64,000 bases of DNA from Symsagittifera roscoffensis (Eukaryota > Xenacoelomorpha > Acoela > Convolutidae): contig NC_087062.1 of assembly GCF_963678635.1 (NCBI RefSeq), forward strand, positions 40,533,676 through 40,597,675, in the 5' to 3' direction. Position numbers and translations under genes: made by a program. Positions 24,892 to 34,989 of this stretch are shown here, piece after piece; position 1 is the first letter of the stretch; each line of letters starts with the position of its first letter. Under the pieces are notes generated by a model. That model searched no databases. It was not told the origin of the DNA and worked only from the letters and a program-made list of their open reading frames with translations.

Positions 24892-26122
24892 TGGCGCAGT
24901 CAAACAGTAACGAATCAAACGTGAGAGGTATACATTCATTCTGGCAAAACCACACGGTGGATCCACCAATTCCTTGGGAGGAGTGGAGTGACTTATTCCA
25001 ACTAGCAATAATTGCAAAGGAAAATACTGATATAGACAATATGCGATACCCGACAGAACGATATCACCCACACTCACCATTACTGGAAAATCCACCGGAG
25101 GGCGAAAAAGAATCACAAAAAAAACATCTCGTTTGGAAAGGAATATCCGCGAACAAAAGTGATACGATGACGAAGAAATGGCCTCAATAAAGTCAGAAAC
25201 AAAGAGATTCAACGGCATGAGAATCGAAGAGGCCCTCAAAAAACTCAGATCTATCCTTCATTTAGCCCTCGGAAACGAAGGAAAGAAAATATTCGGCCAA
25301 AAGTTCACGAGAGTTAAAATCCTCCAAATCTCGTTCGAAGAGTTCTGGGAATATGCGTCGATAGCATTCGTGAGGAAAACAAATGTAACATTTGAAAGAC
25401 ACAAGTTACTGAATAGAAATTAGAGAGATAGCAAATCGTTGGAACAATTTTGGGGAGCCCTTGCAGAAATGGCAAGGAGATGTAACATATCCGCAGGAGA
25501 AGACGAATGGATCCGCGACAATTTTATCAATAACATGAAGAACTCGGACATTCAACGCAAACTCCTCACTGAAACCTTGCCACCTCTGGAGGCATTTAAC
25601 GTGGCCCTGATTGACGAAAAAGGAATAACAAACCACATGAAAATGACGAGTATTTTTCAATCTAACGGATATGCTTCTAACAAACCTTTTAATCATTTTA
25701 ATATAAAAAGAGAACCTACTTCAAACATCGAAAGGAGCAACACTTGCATGAAATGCGGCGGAACATGTTCTAAAGGACATCTGGCAGTGCGCCCCGCGAA
25801 GGACACAACTTTTACATCGTTTAAATATCGCGGACATTTCACCAGACTTTGCAAAACACGCCGTAAAAATGTAAATATTGTAGATAGCCAAATTGTACAT
25901 AAAACAGATTGTAATTATCCCTCGGAACAACCGATTGTAAATAACGACCCTGTAAATAGAGAATGCTGTGGAGTAATAAGCGCATGGTCGGAATCCGGAC
26001 AGAGCGATAACGATGATTACTCTGTATTAAACAACCAAGGAAAAGAATTGAAGAAACTACTACACATTGGCCTAGGAAAAGAAAACCAAGTAATTCTCAA
26101 TATTCAAGTTGATTCCGCCTAG
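24891..26122 (+). pseudogene. gag: gag remnant with damaged zinc knuckles
   Basis: Gag is the structural and RNA-packaging protein of the element. Three frames, 24891-25190 (ATG start), 25178-25423 and 25439-26122, are joined only by frameshifts and a stop at 25421-25423. The third contains IRDNFINNM followed by IQRKLL, typical of the capsid C-terminal part of Ty3/gypsy Gag. It then has CMKCGGTCSKGHLAVR at about 25745-25792 and FKYRGHFTRLC at about 25824-25856. In the family these are paired Cys/His knuckles that bind RNA. Here the last Cys of the first is Arg, and the first two Cys of the second are gone. The protein is not functional as read. The C-terminal end approaches the protease active-site region. 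Confidence 0.8.
24892..24901 (+). promoter_or_regulatory. Probable primer-binding site
   Basis: TGGCGCAGTC directly follows the LTR CA end. A primer-binding site starting with TGG next to the 5' LTR is the rule for tRNA-primed LTR elements, and I recall this word from gypsy-group elements primed by a serine tRNA. The match covers only about ten bases before diverging. The first gag ATG (24891-24893) overlaps the LTR end and this site, leaving no untranslated leader after the LTR. Confidence 0.6.
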
Positions 26123-26405
26123 TCCTTTGAGCTTTCTCAAACGAAACGTCCTACATGAATTGAAGTTTTGAGACCCCTATTTGAAGATATATCCGGTGGA
26201 TCAGGCGACGAAAGAACCATATTGTGGTTTCACGGATAACGCGATCAATATCACTGGAAAATTAATTTTACCAATTTTTTCGAGTGGATGGTCTCACCGG
26301 GAATGCCACTTTTTTGTAACAGAAGGACATGAAAGAAACATCCTTGGAAACGATAATTTGGCAAAAGTGGGTATCGAAGTATCCCAGAAGCATTTCCCCC
26401 ACTAA
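26090..26405 (+). pseudogene. Aspartic protease remnant
   Basis: The preceding frame ends IQVDSA followed by a stop (26120-26122), where retroviral-type proteases have the D-(S/T)-G catalytic triad. The Gly is replaced by Ala and the frame then terminates. A second frame, 26181-26405, carries the remainder, including HERNILGNDNLAKVGIEV, which corresponds to the conserved '(N)ILG.D.L' helix near the protease C-terminus. In intact elements the enzyme dimerises and cuts the Gag-Pol polyprotein. This copy is inactive. Confidence 0.75.
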
Positions 26406-26471
26406 CTCAACAAGAAAACTTGTAAGTCCATAAATTTAGTTTCATCGCCAAATAAAGAGAAAAAAATAGAT

Positions 26472-27430
26472 ATGATATCCAAGACTTTCAAACAACTAAT
26501 CCTTCGGATTGGAAAAATCCAAAACCAAACAAAAATAACACATTTCCACGAACCTTTAAAGCCCATTCAATTAAAGGGCAGACGCGTTCCGCTTCATTTA
26601 ATTGATTCAAGAAAGACAGAATTAAACCGACTCAAATCCGAAGGAAATATCAAAAAATTCGAAAATTGCGACGACGACAGATTTATTAGTCCAATAGTTA
26701 TCACCTGCAAAAAAGACAAATCGATAAAATTAGCTTTAGATTCAAAATTCATTAACAAATAAGTCTACAAGAACAAATACCAAATGCCCAACATTCATGA
26801 TTTAATCGATAATGTAGACTCTCAAATTTCAAACGATTCCGCCGGAGAAGTGTGGTTTACCAACTTAGATTTTAAAGAGCGCATATAGACAACTTTCCTT
26901 AGACAATTTTAGAAGCATTCATTGCAACTTTAGTCTGGTAGGCGGAGATATAACTGGCACATACCAATTTTTAACCGGTTTTTATGGACTCTGCGATATG
27001 CCGAATGAATTTCAAAGAGTCATGGACTCGACAATCGGAAACATTCCTTTCACTAATTGTTACCTTGACGACATTTTAGTCGCTTCCAAAGGAAGTTTTA
27101 CTGATCACAAGAACATCGTCTATAAAATTTTATCGAACTTGAATAACTACAAATTCGCAGACCAATGGTCATAATGTAAGTTCTTTCAAAAAGAAATAGA
27201 ATGGCTCGGTTTTAAAACATCAAAATTAGTAATCGCCTCCCTAATCGACAAAACCAAAGCAATCAAAGATATCCCAATTCCAAAAAACTTAAAAGATTTA
27301 AGTTCATTCTTCGGGTCAGCAAATCAATACATTAAATTTGTACCGAATCTAGCATTTCTCGGAAGCGCTTTAAGACCTCTATTAAACAAAAAATCAATTT
27401 TCTCTTAGAATGAAGATCATACGAAAGCGT
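26472..27430 (+). pseudogene. pol: Reverse transcriptase remnant
   Basis: The frame 26472-26762 contains VPLHLIDSRKTELNRLKSEG and RFISPIVITCKKDKSIKLALD, the fingers/palm entry of Ty3/gypsy RT. Later frames carry VWFTNLDFK (first catalytic-Asp block, near 26850-26877) and TGFYGLCDMPNEFQRVMD (26980-27030). The catalytic YLDD is intact at 27061-27072, followed by DILVASKG. A FLGSALRPLLNKK segment marks the connection. In-frame stops occur at about 26760 (TAA), 26886 (TAG) and 27173 (TAA), with frameshifts around 26880. The order and motifs are unmistakable; the gene is dead. Confidence 0.92.
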
Positions 27431-27720
27431 TCGAGAAAATAAAACTAGAAATAGTTAAATTCACAGAAAATACTCACCTTGATATTAAACGCGTTACGAG
27501 AGTAAAAACCGACGCTTCACATAATGGACTTGGTGCTTCCCTCAAACAACTCCATGGGAATGACTGGAAAACAGTATCTTTTGCTTCAAGATTTTTAAAT
27601 CCACATGAATCCAAATATTGATTATACGAATTGGAATTGCTGGGAGTTGTTTGGGCGGTAGAACACTATATTAATTCACAGGATCTTAAAAATGTAAATA
27701 GTGTAAATATGTCGCATAAC
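27431..27720 (+). pseudogene. RNase H remnant
   Basis: KTDASHNGLGASLKQ, with its Asp codon at 27511-27513, is the first catalytic block of Ty3/gypsy RNase H, which removes the RNA strand during reverse transcription. It is followed by TVSFASRFLNPHESKY and ELELLGVVWAVEHY, the Glu-containing helix, which is in frame after a TGA at about 27619. The third block, normally '(v)iTDhkaL', is not recognisable after 27670. That region switches to a frame (27631-27867) with no homology I recognise, so the C-terminal half is probably rearranged. Confidence 0.88.
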
Positions 27721-27879
27721 CAAATTGTACCTTCTAATTCCGGTGTACAGGTCACAATTGATTTCCCAGTTTCTTCAGAACACAAAAAATCAGTGCCTAA
27801 ATACCGAGAGAATTTGAAATTGCCGGTACAACCCTTGGACTTAAACTCGCTATTCAACGCCAAGTAAGTTGCCCTTTTT

Positions 27880-28700
27880 TCGGAGGAAGACCCAATGCTA
27901 GGTCCGATCGTTTCAGCCCTTCAAAACAAATTAGAAAAGATTAAAGCAAACTCACATTACCTCAACCAATTTTCAAAAGACCTACATGAATCTGACGGAT
28001 TACTCTACATGGACGGAAAATTCGTTTTCCCATTTACCCTTCGGAATGCAGTAATGAAGACCTTCATGAATCCCACCCTGGACAGTTCGGTATGATATAC
28101 CTAGCACAATACATATGGTGGCGACACATAAATCGTCAAATCTAATTCCACGGGATAAATTGTTTACAATGAACACAAACCGGTAAGAACATAAAAAGTA
28201 TTATACCTATTACTCAAACCAGCGAACTACCACCTTTATCCAAACCTAACGAAGAATTAAACTTTCATTTTGCCGACCCGTTAGACACCATTTGGGGAAA
28301 GAATAAATATCTTCTATTATGCACGACCGATTTTCAAAATTTCCATCGGCTAAAATAACATCATCAACCTCATCAAACACAGTAATCGAATTTCTCCAAG
28401 ATTTTTTATACCCCCTTGCAATTCCAAATTTTATTCGCGTCAACCATGCGTCCTGTTTTACAAGTCAGGATTTTAATTTATTTTGCAATTCTTATAATAT
28501 TAAATTAACAATTTGTACTGTCGGCGACCATCGCTCTAACGGTCTTGTAGAAAAACTTGTCCATACTGTAAAAATTAAATTATTAGCAATGTCACTCAAA
28601 CAACAGAAACCTTCTCTACAACACGATATCTCAAAAATCATTTAGAACCTACGTTTTTCCTTTCAATCAAAAACAAACTGCTCATCATTCGAAGTCTATT
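27880..28700 (+). pseudogene. Integrase remnant (zinc-binding domain and catalytic core)
   Basis: The segment LHESHPGQFGMIYLAQYIWW (about 28062-28121) is the first half of the HHCC zinc-binding domain. The paired cysteines follow as NCLQC in a shifted frame near 28157-28171. The core follows: FADPLDTIWGKNKYLLL near 28271-28321, where the first catalytic Asp position reads within a mutated block. FIRVNHASCFTS is near 28432-28467, with Asn where the second catalytic Asp is expected. SNGLVEKLVHTVK in frame 28319-28645 retains the catalytic Glu block. Integrase joins the cDNA ends to host DNA. Several frameshifts and a mutated D mean this copy is inactive. Confidence 0.88.
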
Positions 28701-28732
28701 TTCATAGAAAACTGAATACAATCTGGAAACAA

Positions 28733-29296
28733 TTGGCATCTAGTAAATTATCCGGTGGATTTTTAGACAAAGGGAAGTCAATCTTAAGCAAGGAACGAGC
28801 TCTCGACTGGGAGGCGGACGACCGGATTGAAGACGGCTACAGGGACAGCCTAATTGCAAAGAAGAACCAATCTCCAATGGAAAAAGGGGACGAATTGGAC
28901 TACCCACCTGTCTTAAAACCTTCTTCTTCGCGCTTACCCCTACAAAGACCTTTTAAAGGTAAAATATTTCAAACACTCAATGAAAGTATAAACGGAAATC
29001 CTTTCTACAAACAACTTAATCAGAAAATTGTATATGCGTCAAAATCTACGGTAGAATTATCCGATGGAAAAATCATTAGAAAATCTGACATTGCTATTCC
29101 GAAATCTAACTCATCTACTATCCGTTCTTTTCCATTTTTTCCCATCTCTGATTTTCAAGTATGTTCAAGAAAGATATCGAAACCAAAACCATCGCAGACA
29201 AGAAAAATAGGCCCAAAGACTAGACAACAGACAGAATCGGCCACGTCGGGCAACAATACTAGGACAAGGGCACGACTTCAAATTTGGGATATTTAG
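28733..29296 (+). CDS. Pol C-terminal segment after integrase (187 codons)
   Basis: The open frame starts with TTG, so it is a continuation from upstream rather than a true start. It begins ASSKLSGGFLDKGKSILSK and contains DWEADDRIEDGYRDS, then a stretch with VYASKSTVELSDGKIIRKSD. That stretch could be the small beta-rich integrase C-terminal (DNA-binding) domain that often reads '..V.vk...l....ir'. The end is basic and rich in Thr, Arg and Gln. It overlaps the next frame by 13 bases. Assignment to integrase rests mainly on position, and the domain boundary is uncertain. Confidence 0.55.
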   Translation: MASSKLSGGFLDKGKSILSKERALDWEADDRIEDGYRDSLIAKKNQSPMEKGDELDYPPVLKPSSSRLPLQRPFKGKIFQTLNESINGNPFYKQLNQKIVYASKSTVELSDGKIIRKSDIAIPKSNSSTIRSFPFFPISDFQVCSRKISKPKPSQTRKIGPKTRQQTESATSGNNTRTRARLQIWDI

Positions 29297-30132
29297 CAGG
29301 TGACGAATCTATGTTCATTCCGTCGGATACATCCGACAGTAGCGATTGCGAATGGATCGCGGGCGGTTTTCCCTGCAGGGATATGATTAGAGAACGCCTT
29401 ATTTCTGATAATCTTAATTCTTATGAACCTACTATTCTACCTTTAGATTCTCAAACTTCCCAAGCCAACATAAAATCTGAGATTTTAGATGACCAGCCTC
29501 AAACTTCAGACCCGTTGGGTTGCCCAATTAGCATAATCCCCGCAGGACAAAGTACTACTACCTCTCGACAAGACAACCACCTCACTCCAGTCTCGATGAC
29601 AAAACCTTCGGATAATCCAACGGAGACAAGGAAGGAAGTTGAGAGGGACAAATCGGTCGACTTTCCGATTTTTGAAATTTTCGATACCTCAGACAACAAC
29701 GCTACCACTCAGGAAACCCAGCCAGAGGAGACCACTACCACTGGTAACAATTTTAAATTAAGACGCTCGAGTCGAAACGTTGTACCTCCCCAATTCTATG
29801 GTAAAAGTTTGTACATAGATATTATAGACGAAACTGACAACCAACCTGGCTCCGCACAAAACCCGATCTCCCTCGACGACAATGACCGATCTGGCTTCAC
29901 TACAGTCAACATCAATGAAAATTCTTCGGAAAAACCAACCCCAATTTTTAGCATCCACCCGTTAGAAAATACAGCTGGCTCACCAAACTCTTCTTCATCT
30001 TATTCACTATCTATGTCCTCTACTGATCAGTCACTAAGAGATGCCGTGAACAGCTTTGATGATTTCATAGATTTCGATAGTAAAATTTTCAAAGCTGAGC
30101 TGGAAAAATTTATGGAAGGCGACAAGTCATAA
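29284..30132 (+). CDS. Long open acidic Ser/Thr-rich C-terminal frame (282 codons)
   Basis: The longest uninterrupted frame in the element, opening in the +1 frame relative to the previous segment with a 13-base overlap and no ATG at its beginning. The product is rich in Asp, Ser, Thr and Pro and low in hydrophobics, with a DTSDSSDCEW cluster near its start. LRRSSRNVVPPQFYGKSLYI lies near residue 159. That RRS.R...PP..YG pattern is seen at the tail of Pol in several LTR-element families. A Ser run (SSSSYSLSMSSTDQS) and an acidic end follow. There is no zinc finger, membrane segment or chromodomain that I can see. It is probably the Pol tail reached by frameshift. A separate small protein is possible but unproven. 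Confidence 0.6.
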   Translation: MGYLAGDESMFIPSDTSDSSDCEWIAGGFPCRDMIRERLISDNLNSYEPTILPLDSQTSQANIKSEILDDQPQTSDPLGCPISIIPAGQSTTTSRQDNHLTPVSMTKPSDNPTETRKEVERDKSVDFPIFEIFDTSDNNATTQETQPEETTTTGNNFKLRRSSRNVVPPQFYGKSLYIDIIDETDNQPGSAQNPISLDDNDRSGFTTVNINENSSEKPTPIFSIHPLENTAGSPNSSSSYSLSMSSTDQSLRDAVNSFDDFIDFDSKIFKAELEKFMEGDKS

Positions 30133-30326
30133 AACTGAAACTCAAACTTTTTCTTATATTATCTCCAGAGATATCTACAGTGCTTTTAATTTCTCTTAAT
30201 CTTCTAGCGCTTTTAGTTTTTAAGTCACAGTTTAACTGCCTCTTATACTAAACAGTCACTCCTTTGGAGTATTAATTTTACTGTGGTATCGGTCGGTGCT
30301 TACTATCATCTTCGTTAGCTTCCTTC

Positions 30327-30407
30327 AGGGGGAGAAAAGGGTCAGTTACCTTTATTTACTATTTAATGTCATCTTAATGCAGTTTAATTTTTTCCCATTA
30401 AGGTGAA
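30327..30407 (+). other. Candidate polypurine tract region
   Basis: A 15-base purine run AGGGGGAGAAAAGGG lies at 30327-30341, 66 bases before the 3' LTR. A weaker purine stretch, AAGGTGAA, lies directly against the LTR (30400-30407). LTR elements prime plus-strand DNA from a purine tract normally adjacent to the 3' LTR. The strong run is too far upstream unless the LTR boundary is wrong, but the alignment of the two LTRs and the flanking ACCT support the shorter LTR. Confidence 0.4.
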
Positions 30408-30619
30408 TGTTGTGAAATGCAGTGTTTTATTCTCAGTTATTAATTAATTTGTAAATTACCATAACTGGTTATTTAGCTTTGACCTTGACATGCTCATTCT
30501 CTCCGGCGGAGCGAACGCTCTGCTCACTTTTTAGTTTTCAACTTTGAGATTAATTCACTTTTAAACACATTTTTATCTGTATATAAGTAGATTAGCTATA
30601 ACAAAGGAATATTTTATCA
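30408..30619 (+). repeat. 3' LTR
   Basis: Begins TGTTGTGAAATGCAG and ends ATATTTTATCA; about 90% identical to 24678-24891. It contains a TATATAAG box at 30580-30587, only about 32 bases from the LTR end, so transcripts would start very near the end of the LTR if that box is used. TACCT follows. Confidence 0.92.
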
Positions 30620-31099
30620 TACCTCCATATCAATTTTTTGTCCAGATGTTCCTTCTACTCGAACAATCTTTATTTGTTCATAACTAAGTACCCACTAACC
30701 GCGTCGATTTTGCAGAGAGATTTGGGAATTTTTAGACTACTAAGTTCAACCAAGTCGAATTGTCTGTATTTTCTATCGAATCGGCCAGAATGGTTTCAGA
30801 AGGTTCCAGAAGGTCCATATATCACTCAAGGTTACGTTACTGCTAGTGCATTAGCCTTACCACATACCCTCGGATTGAAATTTTTTTACACTTTTATAAT
30901 AACAATAGGAGTTTTTTCTCACTTTCAAATGTTCAATTTCTCAATTGCAGTTTTCTATTTGTTTTTACTTTCTTTCATCGATCAATTTTCATGTACTTTG
31001 ATTTTCCACCTAGGGTTCCATGATACCCCCTCATCTAGCGTCGCATATCCAAAATTTCATCGGAATAGATGCCTTTCGAGTAGTCCCAGTCCGTCCCAA
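30620..31099. other. Continuation of the region interrupted by the gypsy insertion
   Basis: No recognised gene. A plus-strand frame (30638-31102) is rich in Phe and Ser but starts with a non-ATG codon and shows no domain. On the minus strand this stretch runs from the end of the second gypsy element toward the decayed coding region left of 24677. Confidence 0.4.
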
Positions 31100-32689
31100 T
31101 GAGTCTATCAGTTGTTGTTTTGAAATGTGTAAATCGTCTCCGATATTCTTGTAATGCCACCTTTAGGAGTGCACCCCCTGAGAGTTCTTCTTATGATATT
31201 TCCCTTATTGAGCGTTTACTGGATCGGCGAAACGTTAAGGTTCCTTGCTTTTTATTTGTCTGGAGCTTCCCCTGACTCCCGTGTCTTCCATGCTTGAGTC
31301 ATCGGATGCGCCTGTTGGATGGTCAAATCTCTCATCTTTCTCGCTTGCAGGTCAATTTCTTCCTCGAAGATCCTCCGGTACTTTCTGCATCCCTCTTTTT
31401 AGGACTTTTTGGCCAAGTTTTACCACTATGTTGGCGCTAAGTCGCAATTTTGGATGGTGTTTAGTATGTCCTTCTATAGTAGACAAGTTCACTTTCTTCA
31501 GCTCTCCTCCCTTTAGAGGTTTTGGAGGAGCTGAGGTCGACTGTTCCGTCTTCTCCTTGTCTTTTTACGCCTATTCTGATACTGACTCATTAGATGCTAA
31601 GGCAGATTTTTCTCTTCTGGCTTCTTGGACTAATTTTTCTTCTTTTCGGATTTCTGTGGGTCAACTTCTGCTTGAGTCTTTGGGCAGCTTGATGAATTTG
31701 GTCCTCCCTTGTTTGGTTTGGCTTGTTTTACTGTCTCCCGCCTGCTTCTGTTTCTCTGGACGTGACTGTGGTCTGACTGCGTTCAAACTTTTCTTTGGGG
31801 AACAATGAGTCTGCCTGCTGTGACTGCATCTGCAACGACTCCTCCGTGTCGCTCTCTTCTAATATCTCAGGTCAGCTGATTTTTTGTAATTTCTTTCTCG
31901 GCTCCGCCGTTGGACTGTTGCTTGAGCCTAGTGATTGTTTTTGTGGTAAATTATTTTTGCTCCTGCAATATCTCTTTTCAGTTATATCGAACCCTCTGAC
32001 GTTTTTATCGTTGACTCAGATTCTGGGACAATATTTCCTTTCAGAGGTTTTGTCAGGGATTGGACGCTTTTTCTGAGGTCTTCCTTTCTGAGGATTGTTT
32101 TTTTTGGTGAACTCAATTTTGCCTCTTCCTTGTCCTCGGGAGTAGATCATTTCTTTCCAAATTTCGGGTTTGACACTCTTGATGCTCCTTGTTCAGGACA
32201 CTCTTGATGCTCCGGGGTCTCTGCGCTCCTTGTTCTACCTCGCGTTGGCCTCCAATGGAATCTTTAGGATTTTTGATCGTTCCCTGTCTTGATCGTGCTG
32301 TTGTGAGTTGTTGGTTGAACACTGGGCTCGTGACCATGCTTAGCGTTTTTTTTCAGGTTTTCCCCAAGTTGATCAATTCATCTTTTGAGCTGCAATGCTG
32401 ACAGTGCTGATCGTTCCAGATGTTGTTTGTCTAAATAGTCAGAGATTGTGAGAATTTTATCTCGTGTTCTTTTAAATTCAGTTTTCGGTAATGGGGAAAC
32501 TTGGAATGGGGAACTGTGGATGCTTTTTGGTGTATCGCAGGTTGCGGATTATTCTCCTCAGACAAAGTTTTATCGATTTTTTCTTCTAGTAGCATCACTC
32601 CCAGTCTTCGTTTTAAAAATTGTATTGTTGTTTCTTCCAAACCGCACCTTCAGTGACTTCCAACCGGACAGAGTTTTTGTTCGATATTG
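31100..32689 (-). pseudogene. Charged C-terminal tail region of the second element
   Basis: Minus-strand frames such as 32431-32640 and 32113-32337 are rich in Lys, Arg, Gln, Glu and Ser, and continue as broken charged stretches to about 31.1 kb. This composition fits the low-complexity tail after integrase. I recognise no defined domain, and the plus-strand frames over the same interval (31245-31808 and others) are the mirror of this composition bias. The element's 3' boundary is not visible. Confidence 0.4.
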
Positions 32690-33583
32690 TGTTCCGTACA
32701 ACACTTCTTAAGTGTCCTCCCCTTGAAACCCAAAAATTCGTCAGTCCCTATCGGTTCTGGGATACCAAGAGTAACTATGCAAGTTCGCAAAAATTCTACT
32801 GTATCTTTTCCCATTGTCGAATTGCTTTTTTCACTGAAGGGATTATCGAGAATCAGTCGATAGCTACTAGCAAGTGTATTCGTTTCCGTTATGATTTTCC
32901 AATGGACGCGCGTAGTCTAATTGAAGTTCTTGGCCCGGCTGCGTGAGCAGTGGAAAAGGTTTTGATGCATTTTTTTGAATTTAGGTATTTTGCTATCTCA
33001 CAAATTTTAGCGCAACTACGGCCTACCTCGGCGAGATTCACAAAGTATTTGTGCATATGAGGCCACCACAGGTATCTTGATACTCCTAGCAGTTCTTCCT
33101 GTCCAGGGTGTCTTCTATGAAGTCATTTCAACACTGCCGCTCCTAATTGTACGGGTAGTGCGAGACAATTTTCTACCAGTATGCAATCGTCTAGCACTGT
33201 CATCCGATTCCATATGGGATTGGTATAGGCTCCCATAAGCTCGAATCCTAGTTTACCCCCTCGCTCGATCACTCTCCTGAGCCTATTCACCCAGGTATCC
33301 TCCGAGATTACTTCCGCTAGAATGCTCTTGTCAAAAAGTCTGGATAGGTTGCCTTGTCCGTCCTCCCCCAACTCAACTCGGACAACTTCTGGCTGTCTTT
33401 TCTTGAGAGGGGGCTAGTTCGGCGTGCGAGCTCTATTGCGAGGATCTCTTGTTCATCTTCGTTCTTTTCTGTCGTCTTTAAGTCGCTTTCCATCACCTGG
33501 ATGACGCTTTGCGTGATTCGTTTCAATTTTGCAGCTGTGGTACTAGTCAGAGCTGGATAGTTTTCCTCCGTGGCTACCTCCAA
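32690..33583 (-). pseudogene. Integrase remnant of the second element
   Basis: Frames 33317-33583 and 33123-33371 form the linker before integrase and end VLDDCILVENCLALPVQLGA. After a TGA, LHRRHPGQEELLGVSRYLWW (33124-33065) continues to SCAKIC, completing an HHCC zinc-binding domain. The catalytic core is spread over two frames between 32946 and 32690: IHLLVAID (first block neighbourhood), then TVEFLRTCIVTLGIPEPIGTDE, in which the TD matches the second catalytic Asp. The third (Glu) block is not certain. Frameshifts and stops disrupt it. Confidence 0.8.
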
Positions 33584-34479
33584 CTCTCTTGTGTTGTTGT
33601 GTTGTTAGGTGGAGTGTTTGATTGTACTCCAATCAGCGACCAGAAAGAAAGCAGTCGGGTATCTGCTCCTTTCTCTTGTTTCTCTGACAGTGCGCATTTC
33701 ACTCTAAATTGTTAACACTCTCGCTTTACGAGCTCATTTTTTTCGGCTTCCACTGAATATGTTTCTTGTTCTCTCTAGTATTTCAGTGACTTCCTCCTCC
33801 TCTGACATATCGTTCTTATTGCTTAATGATCGGTTCCAGCGGTGATCCATTAGACTTTCCTCCTTGTCTTTGCCGTTACATCTTTCCTGTGGTGTTTCCG
33901 ACCACCAGTCGCATGATCTGCTTTGCTGCTTGCTCATTTTATTCTGACTTTTGAATCGACTCTGAAAAAAAACTTTCTGTAAATTTTTTGCCGGCCGTTT
34001 CCAGGGTTGAAAATAAGAGAAGGTGTTACTTTGCAGTAGAGTTTTGGGAGTTTTGATGTTTCGCAGGCCGCAAAAACAGATTTATTCCATTGCATTCAAG
34101 CTTTGTTTGTTTTTGACCATTTTAGTCTCCATAACAACCGTGAAACGATGAGTTTCGTACTTCTCTTGTTGTAGAAGGTTCTATAACGGTTTCGTTCTGG
34201 TTGAGAATACTATTGTTTTACGGCCTACTGTTCATGTTGTCTTAAGCTTTGTGAAAAGAATCAATTGCTGTCAGAACAAATTTTTTGTCTAGTTGGGATT
34301 CGGGCCATAGATCTCCATGCAATTCTAGTGAGAAACAGTTAAAAATTCCCATGTCCTTCCCTAGATTGTGGCACTATTTTGAATTGATAGGACAATAATC
34401 TATCTACCTAACGGAGCAACCTAGATTGGTATGTCTTGTTCAAACTTTTCCCATCTAGGGCTGATGTTAGGGCTTTATG

Positions 34480-34802
34480 GTCAGTTGCAATGATAAATTT
34501 TTTCCCTAGAAGGTTGTGTTTGTACTTGTCAACTGCCCAGTCTACCGCGAGAAGTTCTGATTCATTGTTGAAAAATTGTTTTCTTTTATGTTTAGGTATC
34601 TAGATGCAAAAGAGATTGGAGCCCATTCCTCTTTGTCTGTTTTCTGTTCTAGGGTGCCTCCTATACCATTGTGGCTGGCGTCGCATATAACTATTGTATT
34701 CCTTTTTGAATCATTATAATTTACAATTGAGATATTTCCAACTGCGTTTTTGAAGCTCTCAAAAACGGCTGTGGGTTTTTCACCCCCCCCCCCCCCCCTC
34801 AC
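34480..34802 (-). pseudogene. RNase H remnant of the second element
   Basis: The minus frame 34542-34802 reads IVICDASHNGIGGTLEQKTD and then PISFASRYLNIKENNFSTMNQ, the first and second RNase H blocks. In a shifted frame just below, a segment with IIATDHKAL (about 34495-34469) matches the third block. A run of 16 C on the plus strand at 34783-34798 lies at the head of the frame and is a likely indel site. Confidence 0.85.
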
Positions 34803-34989
34803 TCGAATTTCATTCCTGGTAGTTCTATATTTTTTGAATTTTTTTGTTTAATTTCTTTTTTTTTTTCAGAAAAGGTCTAAGTTTGTCAGTAAGGCTTGCT
34901 GAGTTCGGAAAGGATTTTAATAGATGGTTTGTACTACCTAGGAATGATCTCAAATGTTTTAGTTATTTGTGGGGCTGAGTTTTCGACTG

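Larger units (their letters stand above)
24678..30619 (+). mobile_element. Ty3/gypsy-type LTR retrotransposon with both LTRs (degenerate)
   Basis: The element is 5.94 kb, with LTRs of about 213 bp at each end and domains in Ty3/gypsy order: gag with zinc-knuckle region, aspartic protease, reverse transcriptase, RNase H, integrase, then a C-terminal extension. The LTRs start TG and end CA. CACCT precedes the left LTR and TACCT follows the right one, consistent with a target duplication of four to five bases with one change. The LTRs differ at about 20 of 213 positions by my count (roughly 90% identity), so the insertion is old. Most coding parts carry stops or frameshifts. There is no envelope-like frame with a signal peptide or membrane segment. 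Confidence 0.95.

Noticed and set aside
30327-30341. LTR boundary immediately after the strong purine run
   Set aside because: The sequence between 30342 and 30407 has no counterpart left of the 5' LTR, and flanking ACCT supports the shorter LTR.
24678-30619. Envelope gene (errantivirus-like element)
   Set aside because: The only long frame after integrase is acidic and lacks any signal peptide or membrane segment.
30638-31102. 154-codon Phe-rich frame as a gene
   Set aside because: Non-ATG start, no recognisable domain, AT-rich composition and position between two decayed retroelements.
31245-31808. 187-codon plus-strand frame as a membrane protein
   Set aside because: It lies opposite the charged tail of the minus-strand gypsy element; its Ser/Phe/Leu richness is the mirror of Lys/Glu/Arg-rich codons, and it has no ATG-based start context.
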